Assembly: GCA_013407085.1 (NCBI GenBank)
Contig: JACCGJ010002534.1
Coordinates: forward strand, 62,001-126,000
DNA from: Atriophallophorus winterbourni
Lineage: Eukaryota > Platyhelminthes > Trematoda > Plagiorchiida > Microphallidae
Reading direction: 5' to 3'
Length of the DNA stretch: 64,000 bases
The position numbers and the translations under genes were made by a program. The notes below the pieces were generated by a model. It was given only the letters and a program-made list of their open reading frames with translations, searched no databases and was not told the origin of the DNA. Below, in pieces: positions 9,862 through 19,617 of this stretch (its first letter is position 1; each line of letters starts with the position of its first letter).

Positions 9862-11775
9862 ATGGCGTTGAGTGATGCTCTGAAAAACATGTTTAACTGC
9901 CAACCGGAAACCAGCAACGTACATGATTTTTGGATATGGCTAATATCTAATCTCAAAAGTTCAATCGAAGTGAGCTCCGAATTCGTCCTCAGGAACTCAA
10001 GAAAAAACTTTGAATTTAAATTAAGAAGCCGAACTCGTAAGTGGTTAACGGTACGACACATTAATTGGCGACACCATTGGCAAAACCCATCACCCGAGAC
10101 CTGGGAAACATTTCATTTATTGCGGAACAAAGTAAAGAAATTTGTCATCCAAGACAAGTTGTGCTTCCAAGAGATGATATCAAGCATGATGAAGCGAAAC
10201 CCCAAAATACTGTATCGTATGGTTAACGATCAAGCTAAGGTGAAACCTGGAGTAGCGTCCGTGAACACATCAGCTGGACTAACAACAACTGCAGCAGAAA
10301 CCGCTGATGCTTTAGCCACGTTTTATTCATCGGTATTCAACCCGATAGAATATGCAATAAACAGCCCAAATCTAACACTTTCAAACACGGTTGCCCAAAG
10401 TGTCTCTGAGAAACGCGTTCTCCAAGGTTTATTTAATCTTAAAACCGGAAAGTCTCCTGGGGCCGACGGAATAACCCCGAAAATATTGAAACAATTTGCG
10501 AGTTTTCTATACAAACCACTAACTTACTTGTTCGAGCAAACACTGGCAAGTGGAGTGATTCCTACAGATTGAAAACGAGGAATAATTTCTCCAATTTACA
10601 AAGGTGGAAATCGCTCCGATGTTTCCAATTACCGTTATCTGTTACCAGTGATTTCAAAATTACTTGACCGACTCATTGTTGACGATCTAATGAAACATTT
10701 CGAGAATAGTCAGTTGCCTTCGAGGAACCAGCATGGATTCAGACGAAATTATTCCTGTTTGTCTAACTTACTGGTAATGCTGGATGATTGGACAAAATCG
10801 GTAGATAAAAGACAAGCAATACACGCCTGCTACTTAGATATTTCAAAAGCATTCGATCGTGTTGACCATTCCCTACTACTACAGAAGCTTGAAAGGCTTG
10901 GTATTACTGGAAAGTTGTTGAATTGGCTAAATGACTACCTAACAAACCGCACTAACCAGGTACGTGTTGATGGTGCATTATCCAAACAAATTGCAGCAAC
11001 TAGTGGAGTTCCCCAACGTTCAGTCCTTGGTCCGATCCTCTTTTGGGTTTATGTCTATGAAATACCGGAAAATGTTCGATGTAACATTTCGTTATTTGCT
11101 GACGACATAAAGATTTGACGCAGCATTCGTAGTCCAGAAGACTTCTGCTATTACAAAAGGATCTTGATACGCTTTACAGCTGGTCTTTAAAGAACAAACT
11201 GCCGTCTAACTTCAAAAAATACAGGATCATGAATGTGGGGAATAGAGTATAGTTCACATATCGCATAGGTTCGCATGCCTTCGAAAATTGCAGTGAAGAA
11301 AAAGATTTGGGTGTCTGGATATGCTTCAGTTAAAAAACATCACTTCAAGCTAACACTGCCTTTAAAAAAGCAACACGTTTTCTAAATCTACTCAAACGTA
11401 TATTTGGGAAATTTTCGCCCAAGATATTCCCAAGGATCATGAATACATACTTGAGACCAGTCATGGAATACGGTGTGCAGTCATGGTCTCCGTGGCTCAA
11501 GAGGGATGTGGAACGTTTGAGGCGAATCTATCACCGCTCAACAAGATTAGTTCTCAGCATCCGAAACAAACCATATAAAGGAAGGATAGCTCAACTGAAT
11601 CTGTTCGATTTTCCCTATCGACGAATCAGAGGAGACCTTATCTTACTTTACAAAACATTCCATACCCCGAACCATCCCTTACAGGATTTATTCACGCGGA
11701 GGGATACGAAAAATTATCGTACCCATGAATGTGTGCTGGTCGTACACCATTCCCGCCTGAACTGTAGAAGGTATT
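9862..11775 (+). pseudogene. CR1-3 linker, reverse transcriptase and C-terminal region
   Basis: One frame runs from the endonuclease end to 11118 with only two nonsense codons in this part: TGA at 10570-10572 (after ASGVIPTD) and TGA at 11116-11118, both probably former Trp codons. Motifs: KSPGADGITPKIL, ISPIYKGGNRSD, a short in-frame deletion in the NYRP..LLP block, HGFRRNYSCLSN, motif A ACYLDISKAFDRVDH, motif B SGVPQRSVLGP (Gly to Arg in the PQG motif) and motif C LFADDIKI. After 11118 the thumb region is frameshifted; the C-terminal block MNTYLRPVMEYGVQSW is open at 11439-11775. A C-terminal segment lies beyond the repeat insertion. Confidence 0.85.
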
Positions 11776-11782
11776 TTACTCT
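11770..11782. repeat. target-site duplication, left copy (GGTATTTTACTCT)
   Basis: Thirteen bases of CR1-3 that recur as GGTATCTTTACTCT at 12835-12848. They flank the hammerhead-repeat array and show that it arrived by an insertion that duplicated its target. The right copy lets the CR1-3 C-terminal reading continue. Confidence 0.75.
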
Positions 11783-12267
11783 GTTATATAGGGTTTTTAC
11801 AAAGAAACACGATGTTCAAATACAGAATCACAAAGTAATTCTTGGTCAAATGTTCAAGACGACAAATGTGATAAGCTTATTGTGGTGCTCAAAAGCTTTG
11901 CACTGCGACTTCGAAACCAGATTCTAAATATTCACTGTCATGAGTTGTATTCAGACAATTAGATAAGGTTCAGTGATCCTTGTTATTTTGGAAAAGTCGT
12001 AAATAAATTTAGACTTTGATACTACCATTTGATACTACCAAAGAGCCATGGCATTCACATACAAAATCACATGATGTCACCAAATAATCAGAAACCGGTT
12101 GTGGAGTGTCATTGCAAGAGATGTGAGCACCACAATACTTCGATCATTGTGAGGGTCTTCAACTGCAATCACTGACGAATTCTATACACGAATCCTATAT
12201 AACAGTGGCATATAAATTTAACTTTGTTTACCGCTTTTCCACTATTTCAAGGCTCACTGAACCTGAT

Positions 12268-12323
12268 CTTACTGTCTCCACCTGACGATGGCAAACAGCC
12301 TGGAACCGGTAGTGGTGTGTAAG
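12268..12323 (+). ncRNA. hammerhead motif, array unit 1 (core mutated)
   Basis: Same fold as unit 2 (12509-12564) but GAAA has become GGAA at 12302-12305, so the invariant A13 is replaced. All stems are intact. Predicted inactive. Confidence 0.6.
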
Positions 12324-12508
12324 GGATGGGGATGTGAGCACTACAATACATTGGTCTTTTATATGCGCCTCGAGCGCTTGGCCAGGAATCACTTCGTGAT
12401 TCTGTATTTGAACATCGTGGTTCTTTGTAAGAACCCTATATAACAGTGGCATACAAATTTAACTTTGTTTACCGATTTAATACTGTTTCAAGGCTCACTG
12501 AACCTGAT

Positions 12509-12564
12509 CTTACTGTCTCCACCTGACGATGGCAAACAGCCTGAAACCGGTAGTGGTGTGTAAG
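12509..12564 (+). ncRNA. hammerhead ribozyme motif, type I, best copy
   Basis: Outer stem I CTTAC (12509-12513) pairs with GTAAG (12560-12564); internal loop TGTCT/TGT; inner stem I CCAC (12519-12522) pairs with GTGG (12553-12556). Core CTGACGA is 12523-12529, stem II GGC-AAACA-GCC is 12531-12541, GAAA is 12543-12546, stem III ACC/GGT has no loop, and A17 is 12552 with the predicted cleavage just after it. A minimal stem III and an internal loop in stem I facing the stem II loop match the type I hammerheads described in PLEs and animal retrozymes. Caveat: the 10.1-11.1 position is U-U rather than a Watson-Crick pair. Confidence 0.7.
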
Positions 12565-12749
12565 GGATGGGGATGTGAGCACTACAATACATTGGTCTTT
12601 TATATGCGCCACGAGCGCTTGGCCAGGAATCACTTCGTGATTCTGTATTCGAACATCGTGGTCCTTTGTAAGAACCCTATATAACAGTGGCATACAAATT
12701 TAACTTTGTTTACCGCTTTAATACTGTTTCAAGGCTCACTGAACCTGAT

Positions 12750-12805
12750 CTTACTGTCTCCACCTGACGATGGCAAACAGCCTGAAAGCGGTAGTGATGT
12801 ATAAG
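12750..12805 (+). ncRNA. hammerhead motif, array unit 3 (decayed stems)
   Basis: Core CTGACGA and GAAA are kept, but stem III changes to AGC/GGT, inner stem I to CCAC/GTGA, and the outer arm reads ATAAG instead of GTAAG. Predicted weak or inactive. Confidence 0.5.
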
Positions 12806-13090
12806 TGATGGGGATGTGAGCACCACAATATATTGGTATCTTTACTCTATCCGTGTCTGTTTTACTTGGAACAGTTTACCTTCAACCGTTGCTCACGCAA
12901 CTAGCTTGCATGACTTTAAAACGAAATTAGACGAATTTTTATTGCATTATTCGTTTCCAGAACACTTATATACTGTTTAATCTATTTTCTCATATTTTTT
13001 ATACACTTAAATTTCAATTTTTACCATCCTATGTTTGTTGTTAAGCTTGTTGCTTTTTAGACCATTAAAAACCTTGAATTACCTTGAATT

Positions 13091-14526
13091 TCTTCACAAG
13101 TAGCTCATTGTCAATGGCTCTCAGTTACAATATAATTCAAATTACCTTATATTTCATGAGATGAATGAATACCAAGATCTGACACAAAATATACTGAACG
13201 TATCCGGTAGTACTTGTCAAGCATACCGCGCAACTCATAATGTACCATTTTGGAGAAAGATTTAGGATTGGCAAATCACGATCAGGACGGTTGCCAAAAC
13301 CGTAAGTCCCGAGATGTGCTCTGGTGGTGCAACCGTACATTCATTTTGGGATATTTAGCCCACATCGTGATAAATTCATGTGCTACTTGCAATAAGCTGC
13401 ATACGTAAATACGCTGGAATTTCATTATCATTCTATTTTTATTCTCATATCAGTCTAGGCCTTGGCAAGCAGTCTGATGTTTATACCAGGTTCAGTCTAT
13501 GAGTGCCTGGGATTATACATTGATTAGGCCTGTGATTTCATACCAAGCTATGGGAAATGTAAGTAATGGTCATTGGTTGTGCTACTAACGACGTGACAAA
13601 TTGCTTTTCCACAAGTATGAGCTGCAGCGAAAACACGCTGGAGTCTCACAAATTTTATTCTTATTCACATATCTACCAGTGCATGGGCAAGCCGGCAGCA
13701 TTCTACCACAGACGCAGTCGTGACTGTGATGCAATTTGCTCCCATTATGCCTGTGATACCGTTCAAGTCGTAGAATTACAATAATCATTTGGGTTCGCAA
13801 GTCTGATGATATCAACTAATATGAAGTCTCTAGTTTGGGGTTCTATTGTGGACCGTGTCTGACTTTGGAAATATAACGAAGGATTTGCTCGTGCTTAGTA
13901 GTCGCAAACATGGCAAACAAATTCTTAAGCCTCGCGTTAGAGTGCCAATGCTTTATCATATTTCATCGGTGTGAGCGTAAACTGTATCTGTTATGAAAAA
14001 CTGCCTTGGTAATGCGATAGCTTATACGAAAAGAAAAAAATTATTACTGGCTCCTTTACGAATGGACTGTAGTATGGTGCTACTCAATTTTGTCATTCTG
14101 CATGAAGATGTGAAATTACTGCATAGTCTGAACTATGATGGCGAGGATCGGGGATAGAATCACGAACCAGTCTGAGAAGGTGATAGACCACCTCCTTTTA
14201 AACTCACTTTCATAACTAGTGCTATGGCAGACTTCGTCAGACAGACTTGGAGACTACAAAGGAAAAATAGTCCTAGTGACGTTAGACTAAGCAAATTTAA
14301 AGCAGTCTCAGAAACACAAGCCGAAGCATTGCCGTGAAGAGGTACTGAAAATACACAAACACAGGAGATCTTTCAAAAAACCACAAAGATGCGGCTCTCA
14401 GGGGTAAGGACAAATAGGCACCTTCAACATATCATCGCAAAATAATAAAACCAGTATTAACTGTTTATAAATTAATGCGCAGTGTTTGCGGAACAAAATA
14501 AATGAATTAATTCATTTCAGCAATTA
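13091..14526. other. unassigned sequence
   Basis: About 1.4 kb without recognisable coding. A stretch at 13430-13560 (TCTCATATCAGTCTAGGCC, TGTGATTTCATACCAAGC) loosely matches 9040-9160, and 13610-13800 repeats parts of the same pattern, so remnants of a diverged non-autonomous repeat are likely. Confidence 0.35.
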
Positions 14527-14695
14527 GTTGTCTGCTGACCTTATCGCTGTAACCGATACGTGGTCCCATAATCCGGTGAATTATTGCGACCTGGCAATTC
14601 CCAACATAATCCTGTTTAGGCAAGATCGCTCGAGAACAGGTGGTGAAGTAGCTGTGCATTGCCACGAGCGTTTTAACTGCACTATGGCTACTGAT
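14527..14695 (+). pseudogene. CR1-4 endonuclease, first part
   Basis: Reads ADLIAVTDTWSHNPVNY, LAIPNIILFRQDRSRTGGEVAVHCHERF, equivalent to the start of the CR1-1 endonuclease, again with DTW instead of ETW. The upstream NARGLTSK block is absent, so the element is 5'-truncated or altered there. The last bases ATGGCTACTGAT (14684-14695) are the target duplication of RTE-B. Confidence 0.8.
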
Positions 14696-15119
14696 GTTTC
14701 CCAAGGTTGTCACAGCCGGGGGTAATGGTGGATATTAGCTCCCGCTACCTACAAAATGCTCGCATACGGCGTGCGTCTCAAATAGCCTCTGACAACCGAA
14801 GCCCAACTCCTGACCAGCTCGTGGTGGGACTGCTTCTACTGACAGGAGAAGGGGCGCAGGTGTGACTTTCGCCTTAAATCCAGTTCACTTCGGTAGATGG
14901 AGCTCGTCAGCCTGGGAGGGCAATCTATCTAGAGGATGGAAACCCTGACTCAAAACCTCCGCTTTCTGCGGATTACATAACCACAATACTCCGCCGAGGA
15001 AGGTGCCAAGGCCGTCTGCAAACGGAGGAGTGTTCGACGCGGGGTCAGCAACCCCACTCTGTAAAAACCTCAAACCGCTACTGAAACCAAAGCAACATGT
15101 CATACCAAAGTAACATCTT

Positions 15120-15912
15120 CATGCTTGAATCGAGAAGAAACCTCATCTGAACTAAAAATGAAGCAGACTGGCGAAAGCCAGGTTGCACAGGTCGCGAAAG
15201 AAATGCAAAGGTATGGTATATAACTGCTGGGAATATGCGAAAGTAGATGGGATGGATCTGGTATGTTGGTTTTGGCACCTGGGGAACGGATTATTTACTC
15301 AGGTCATGAAGATGAGAACCATAGTCATTCAGAAGGCGTCGCCATTATGCTATCCCCAATAGCTGCAGGCGCTCTCATTGGATGGGAACCCGTTGACTCA
15401 CGGATAATCACAGCCAGATTCAACTCCAAGGGGATAAATGTGACGGTAATTCAATGTTATGCGCCCACAAACAATGCTAGCCTTGAGTCGAAAGAAGAAT
15501 TTTACGTGCGTCTGCAGTCTGTCCTAGACAAGACACCCAATCGAGATATAATGATTTTGATGGGTGGCATGAACGCGAAATTGGGTCCAGACAACACAGG
15601 GAGAAATCTGTGATGGGTACGCATGCCCTAGGTAAAATCAATGAGAACGGTGAACTTTTCGCAGATTTTTGCGCGCTCAACGATCTGGTCATCGAAGACA
15701 GCATCTTTCAACACCGGAAGATCAACAAGGCCACCTGGACATCACCTGATGGTGTTACTGCCAATCAAATCGATCACCTATCGATTTCACGAAAATGGAG
15801 ACAGTCTCCTTGATACACGCGTGATGCGAGGTGCGGAAATTGCTTCAGACCACTACCTTATAATGGCCACAATTAAAATCAAGTTCTACGAAACCGGCAG
15901 TCGGCCTAGTGT
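15120..15912 (+). pseudogene. RTE-B APE-type endonuclease (broken)
   Basis: The N-terminal block (QVAQVAKEMQRYG, LLGICESRWDGSGM) keeps an ESR in place of ETR. The open part 15263-15613 holds GVAIMLSP, VIQCYAPTNNA and MILMGGMNAKLG, where the family has GDxNA: the catalytic Asp is Gly. Frames then change twice (15610-15813, 15641-15958): NGELFADFC, ATWTSPDG, QIDHLSISRKW, then GAEIASDHYLIMATIKIK. The domain ends at the target site of RTE-A. Loss of the GD residue plus frameshifts makes it non-functional. Confidence 0.8.
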
Positions 15913-15924
15913 AAAGTATCACAC
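15913..15924. repeat. target-site duplication of RTE-A, left copy (AAAGTATCACAC)
   Basis: Twelve bases identical to 19618-19629. Across this point the RTE-B protein reads ...RPSVKYH and resumes on the right with KYHTHEQREERTREIF, so the duplication restores RTE-B continuity. Confidence 0.85.
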
Positions 15925-16367
15925 TGGACTGGGCCGTTGCGCCGAGACTGGACCTTGACGTGGTGCAGCGGCTTGCATGCCTCGATGATCCATTGAGCTA
16001 TACTGGGTGATGTCTTCGTGGCATCTTCAGAGTTACTCATACCAGGTTGGTCAATGGTGAGAAGCCAGACAAACACCGTCTCCTTGTTCCTCGTGGACAT
16101 TGTATACCAGGAGAGGCGTATGAATCCGCAAGGATCATCGGCTCGACTGGTTTGGGATGATGTCGGGAGTCCCTGCTTGGTCTTTACCTCGCGAATAGCT
16201 TGTGAACTGTATCTACAGTATCCGGCTCCGATAGGTGCGATCCTTAATCTCGCTCCACTGCCTTGCGGGTTAGGCTTTCAGGCTAAGGGCTTGAGGTGGG
16301 AGTCCTCAAGATCAACTCCTCTACTTCGGCCTGGGCAACCGGGTAGTATCACGCCCACACCCAAACA

Positions 16368-17474
16368 ATGACAATGACAATCCTAGAAATTCTTAACTTT
16401 ATGTCTTCTATTGCTTCTACCACCTTTCCTCCACATGTTACCATCCCCGATTCGCTAGCTCTACCTGATGTACGACTCATGCCGTCTAGACATCCGTCGA
16501 TTGCTGCAACTCTTCTACGTCCGCGGGTGTCATTTAGGTTAGCTTCGTTCAACATCCGGACGTTGCTACAACCGGGACAACAGGCCGGCCTTGCACGAAC
16601 GCTCGAGACGTTAGGCATTGGTATCTGCTGCTTGTCGGCAACCGGTCTCCGTGACACAAGCGAAGTCTGTCAGTTGGTCTCACCAGCTGAACCAGAGAGC
16701 AGATTCCACCTGCGCCTCTCTAGTGACCCGGATGCTTCCTCTGCCGGATTGGCTGGCGTCGGTAACGCGCTCAGCTCCCGTGCTGATCAATCACTCTTAG
16801 AGTGGATTCCCGTTGACAGCAGACTGTGCGGTGCACAATTTCGTGGCCACTGTCGGGTGAACAGGCGGTGCGGAACGCGAAGGGATTTGTTTGTGATTTC
16901 TTCCTACGCTCCAACAGACTGTAGTGCGGATCTCAGTAAAGACAACTTCTATGAGAAGTTGCATAGTTTGTTTCGTAAGGCACGCAGGACAGATATCGTA
17001 ATCATGGCAGGAGATCTCAACGCTTGCGTTGGTCGCCTGTCTGAATACGAACGCCACCTTGGAGGTCAGTATGGGCTGGATGGCGGGCGTTCAGATAACG
17101 GAGAACGATTGCTCACATTCTGTGGCGATCACCGCCTCTATCTCTCCAGTACGACATTTCGGCGTTCCCAGCGTCGAATGGCCACATGGCGCTCACCATC
17201 ACAGCACGTCTGGTCTCAAACTGACCACATTGCTATTAGTTACATGTGGCGTGGTAGCATCAAGGATTGCCGTTCATACTGGACCACCAGTGTGGACTCG
17301 GACCACGCGCTAGTCTGTGCGACAGTCAATTTCCAATTTGGGGGTAAGGCACGCGCACGACGAACTCATGTAGACACCGCCTCTTTGATGCTCCCCGCTG
17401 TCAGAACCGAGTTCCATCACGCATTGACCAGGGAGCTCGCAGAAGCACCCCCGTCTGATGTGAAGCAGCACTAG
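16368..17474 (+). CDS. RTE-A endonuclease ORF (368 codons, catalytic Glu lost)
   Basis: APE/EEP-type endonuclease that would nick the target. An open frame with SFNIRT (residues about 59-65), then SATGLRD (90-96) where the family has SETR, so the metal-binding Glu is Ala; SSYAPTD (178-184), MAGDLNA (213-219), SQTDHIAIS (283-291) and DSDHALV (310-316), all catalytic His/Asp/Asn positions kept. The first 50 residues are probably UTR read-through; the ATG at 16368 is simply the first in frame. It ends at a TAG (17472-17474); the linker continues in another frame (YFRKLSTHPRFATLLDLGPV). Unusual: the loss of one essential residue with the rest of the domain intact. Confidence 0.8.
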   Translation: MTMTILEILNFMSSIASTTFPPHVTIPDSLALPDVRLMPSRHPSIAATLLRPRVSFRLASFNIRTLLQPGQQAGLARTLETLGIGICCLSATGLRDTSEVCQLVSPAEPESRFHLRLSSDPDASSAGLAGVGNALSSRADQSLLEWIPVDSRLCGAQFRGHCRVNRRCGTRRDLFVISSYAPTDCSADLSKDNFYEKLHSLFRKARRTDIVIMAGDLNACVGRLSEYERHLGGQYGLDGGRSDNGERLLTFCGDHRLYLSSTTFRRSQRRMATWRSPSQHVWSQTDHIAISYMWRGSIKDCRSYWTTSVDSDHALVCATVNFQFGGKARARRTHVDTASLMLPAVRTEFHHALTRELAEAPPSDVKQH

Positions 17475-19480
17475 AACGTCGTTCGGATAGCACTGTCCTG
17501 CGCTACTTCCGAAAGCTTTCAACCCACCCGCGCTTTGCCACGCTCTTGGATCTCGGCCCAGTCACTTGCTTTAATCGTTCACCGTCGAACTTTACCCACC
17601 GGCACTGAACACAACCGTGCCCGGAGAGAATTGAATACCCGCTTAAAGGTCAGCTTAATGAATGACCGCGAGTTCTGGTGGACGCAACGTGCTTGTGAGA
17701 TGTAGGTTGCAGCCGCATCGGGCAACACTCGCAAATTGTTTCAGTTAATTAGAGCTACTGGTTCGAAACTGAATACAGTGAGCGATCATCAATCTTAGTA
17801 GACGCTTGGAACGATGGGCTGAGCACTTTAGTGCTCAGTTCAGCCAGCCACCTCCGACCTCACCGCCTGAGACACCGATTTGCATGCCTTGGCCCATTTC
17901 CTTAGCCGCTCCTGATCTCCAGGAGGTGAGAGATGTAATTCGAGCACTGAAGCGCCACAAGTCGCCTGGTCCTGACGACATCCACTCGATTTTGTTTAAG
18001 GAGGGAGGTGATCTTGTGGCAGCGGAGTTACGTGATTTGTTTACCAAAATAGGGGCGGGTCCCGGCGTCATGGGGTGAATCGACGGTTATCCCAATCTTT
18101 AAGAAGGGCGCACGGAATCTGTGTTCCAATCACTGTGGGATATCCCTGACTCCTGTCGCGTCTAAACTCCTGGTTTCCATCCTCCTTCATCGGCTATCGC
18201 CCATTCGGGAGTTACGTTGCAGTGAGGAACAAGCTGGATTCCGCCCGGGGCGAGGATGCGTGGATCAGGCTTTTGTCCTGCGACAGTTATTAGAGCACAG
18301 ACACCTGTACCGGCGACCAACCATCGTAGCTTTTCTGGACATCCGGGCCGCGTTCGACTCAGTGGACAGAACTACTCTGGGACTGCTTGCTTAGGAGTGG
18401 CATCCCTCCTAAGTATGTCGCCATCTTGAAGGAGCTCTATTCTCATTCTTCAGGGAGGGTCAGGGTCTACGGCAGCCTATCGCCGGCGTTCCCCACAACC
18501 AGTGGCGTGCGCCAGGGCTGTCCGCTGTCCCCATTCTTGTTCAACTTTGCGATCGCGGATGTCCTCCAGAATGCTCTCCGCAGCTTCACTGAGGGTGAGA
18601 TCAAGCTAATTCCAGGTAACCATGTCACTGACCTTAATTATGCCGATGACATTGCTTTGCTTGGTGATGATCCAGTGTTCCTACAGAATACCCTGAACCA
18701 GCTAGTATTGGAGGCGTCTAGGTACGTTTTTGCACTTAGCTCCAACTAAGTGTAAGGTTCTTCTTCAAGATTGGAAGGGGTTGCTGCCCACTCTGACGGT
18801 CGATGACCTCAGTCTGGACTGTGTGGAACAGTTCACCTATCTTGGTAGCTGCATCACGGCGGGAGGAGGGCTGGAAAGTGAGATCGGCTCTCGTATTGCG
18901 AGAGCTCGCTTCGCGTTCACCAGTCTAGGTCATCTCTGGAAGCGGTCTGACGTGAGTTTGAGACTCAAGGGGAGAGTTTATCTGGCCTCAGTCAGGTCGG
19001 TCTTGCTTTACGCGTGCAAGAGCTGGTCAGTACGCGCAGAGGAGCTCCGGCGCTTGGAGGTGTTCGAACATCGATGTTTACGGAGGCTTGCACGAGTGTG
19101 GTGGCAACACCGCACTGGCAACGTTGAAGTGATGCACCGTGTTCTAGGTGTGGACAGCCTGATGCTACGAGACCTAATCGACCGTTCCCGTCTCCGCTGG
19201 CTAGGGCATGTCTTGAGAATGAAGCCTGAGCGCCCACCCTTCCGCGCGCTGCGTGTGTCGGTTGGCCCAGGCTGGTGGCGGTGTTCAGGTGGACAACCGC
19301 TAACTGGAAGAAGGCCTCAAAACGCTTGACGTCGGGTTTAGCTCGGGTCGGACGAACGCGGCTTTCTGGGTGGGGTCCATGGGATAGTGAGTGTCTGTAG
19401 CTTGACACGCTGTCGACGATGGCTGAGAACCGGCAACAGTGGAGAGAGTGCATTCAATTTTGTGTTCCCCTCTCAAATTT
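17475..19480 (+). pseudogene. RTE-A reverse transcriptase (four frames)
   Basis: Linker, then RWAEHFSAQFSQPP and KSPGPDDIHSILFKEGG (frame of 17806-18078). Next is a segment without ATG, about 18080-18396, carrying VIPIFKKGARNLCSNHCGIS, EQAGFRPGRGCVDQ and motif A AFLDIRAAFDSVDR. Then 18387-18749 has motif B SGVRQGCPLSPFLFN and motif C NYADDIALL, and 18730-19329 has PTKCKVLLQDW, FTYLGSCI and the C-terminal VFEHRCLRRLARVWW block. The polymerase catalytic residues are all present, so the copy decayed by small indels rather than by loss of motifs. Confidence 0.85.
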
Positions 19481-19617
19481 GTAAACAATATCAAAAAATC
19501 AAAAAATTGACATGTGGAACAATAGACAAAAAAATTTCCCCTCATATTGTACCTTTTTTCTTCCTTTTTCTCGTGCATTGCCGGGTGGCACTTTTCATTT
19601 TTAAATCATTGTGTAAA

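Larger units (their letters stand above)
11783..12834 (+). mobile_element. 241-bp hammerhead repeat array inserted in CR1-3 (retrozyme-like)
   Basis: Structure: an inverted part-unit (11783-11892), a unique spacer containing a doubled TTTGATACTACCA, a degenerate unit (about 12045-12180) and then units whose marker AGGCTCACTGAACCTG lies at 12250, 12491 and 12732, an exact 241-bp period. Each unit carries hairpins GAATCAC-TTC-GTGATTC (12386-12402) and GGTTCTT-TGT-AAGAACC (12419-12435) plus a hammerhead. Flanking 13-14 bp duplications mark insertion. An inverted partial copy beside head-to-tail units is also typical of PLE insertions. Minus-strand open frames of 74 codons in each unit are by-products of the repeat. 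The retrozyme assignment is inference. Confidence 0.7.
9305..13090 (+). mobile_element. CR1-3: CR1-like element split by a hammerhead-repeat insertion
   Basis: Starts inside the endonuclease and runs through linker, RT and C-terminal region to 11782, where a 1052-bp repeat insertion intervenes. It resumes at 12835 with the missing C-terminal end (YSIRVCFTWNSLP ... FKTKLDEFLLHY, stop near 12980) and a 3' UTR containing TAAGCTTGTTGCTTTTTAGACC and a short CCTTGAATTA tail at about 13070-13090. The same C-terminal motif order in CR1-2 confirms that the two halves belong together. The element is 5'-truncated and inactive. Confidence 0.85.
15925..19617 (+). mobile_element. RTE-A: near full-length RTE-type LINE nested in RTE-B
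   Basis: 3693 bp between perfect 12-bp duplications. The 5' UTR (15925-16367) is GC-rich and carries GACCTTGACGTGGTGCAG and CATGCCTCGATGATCC. Then come endonuclease (16368-17474), RT (17640-19330), a C-terminal tail ending MAENRQQWRECIQF near 19455, and a 3' UTR with CATTGCCGGGTGGC and TCATTGTGTAAAAA. Base composition is distinctly higher in GC than the CR1 and PLE copies around it. It is the youngest layer of the nest but already has several frameshifts in RT. Confidence 0.85.

Noticed and set aside
12228..12693. Two minus-strand 74-codon frames with nearly identical products, resembling a small gene family
   Set aside because: They are the same stretch of consecutive 241-bp repeat units read antisense to the hammerhead; a third unit does not keep the frame, and the similarity is explained by the tandem repeat.
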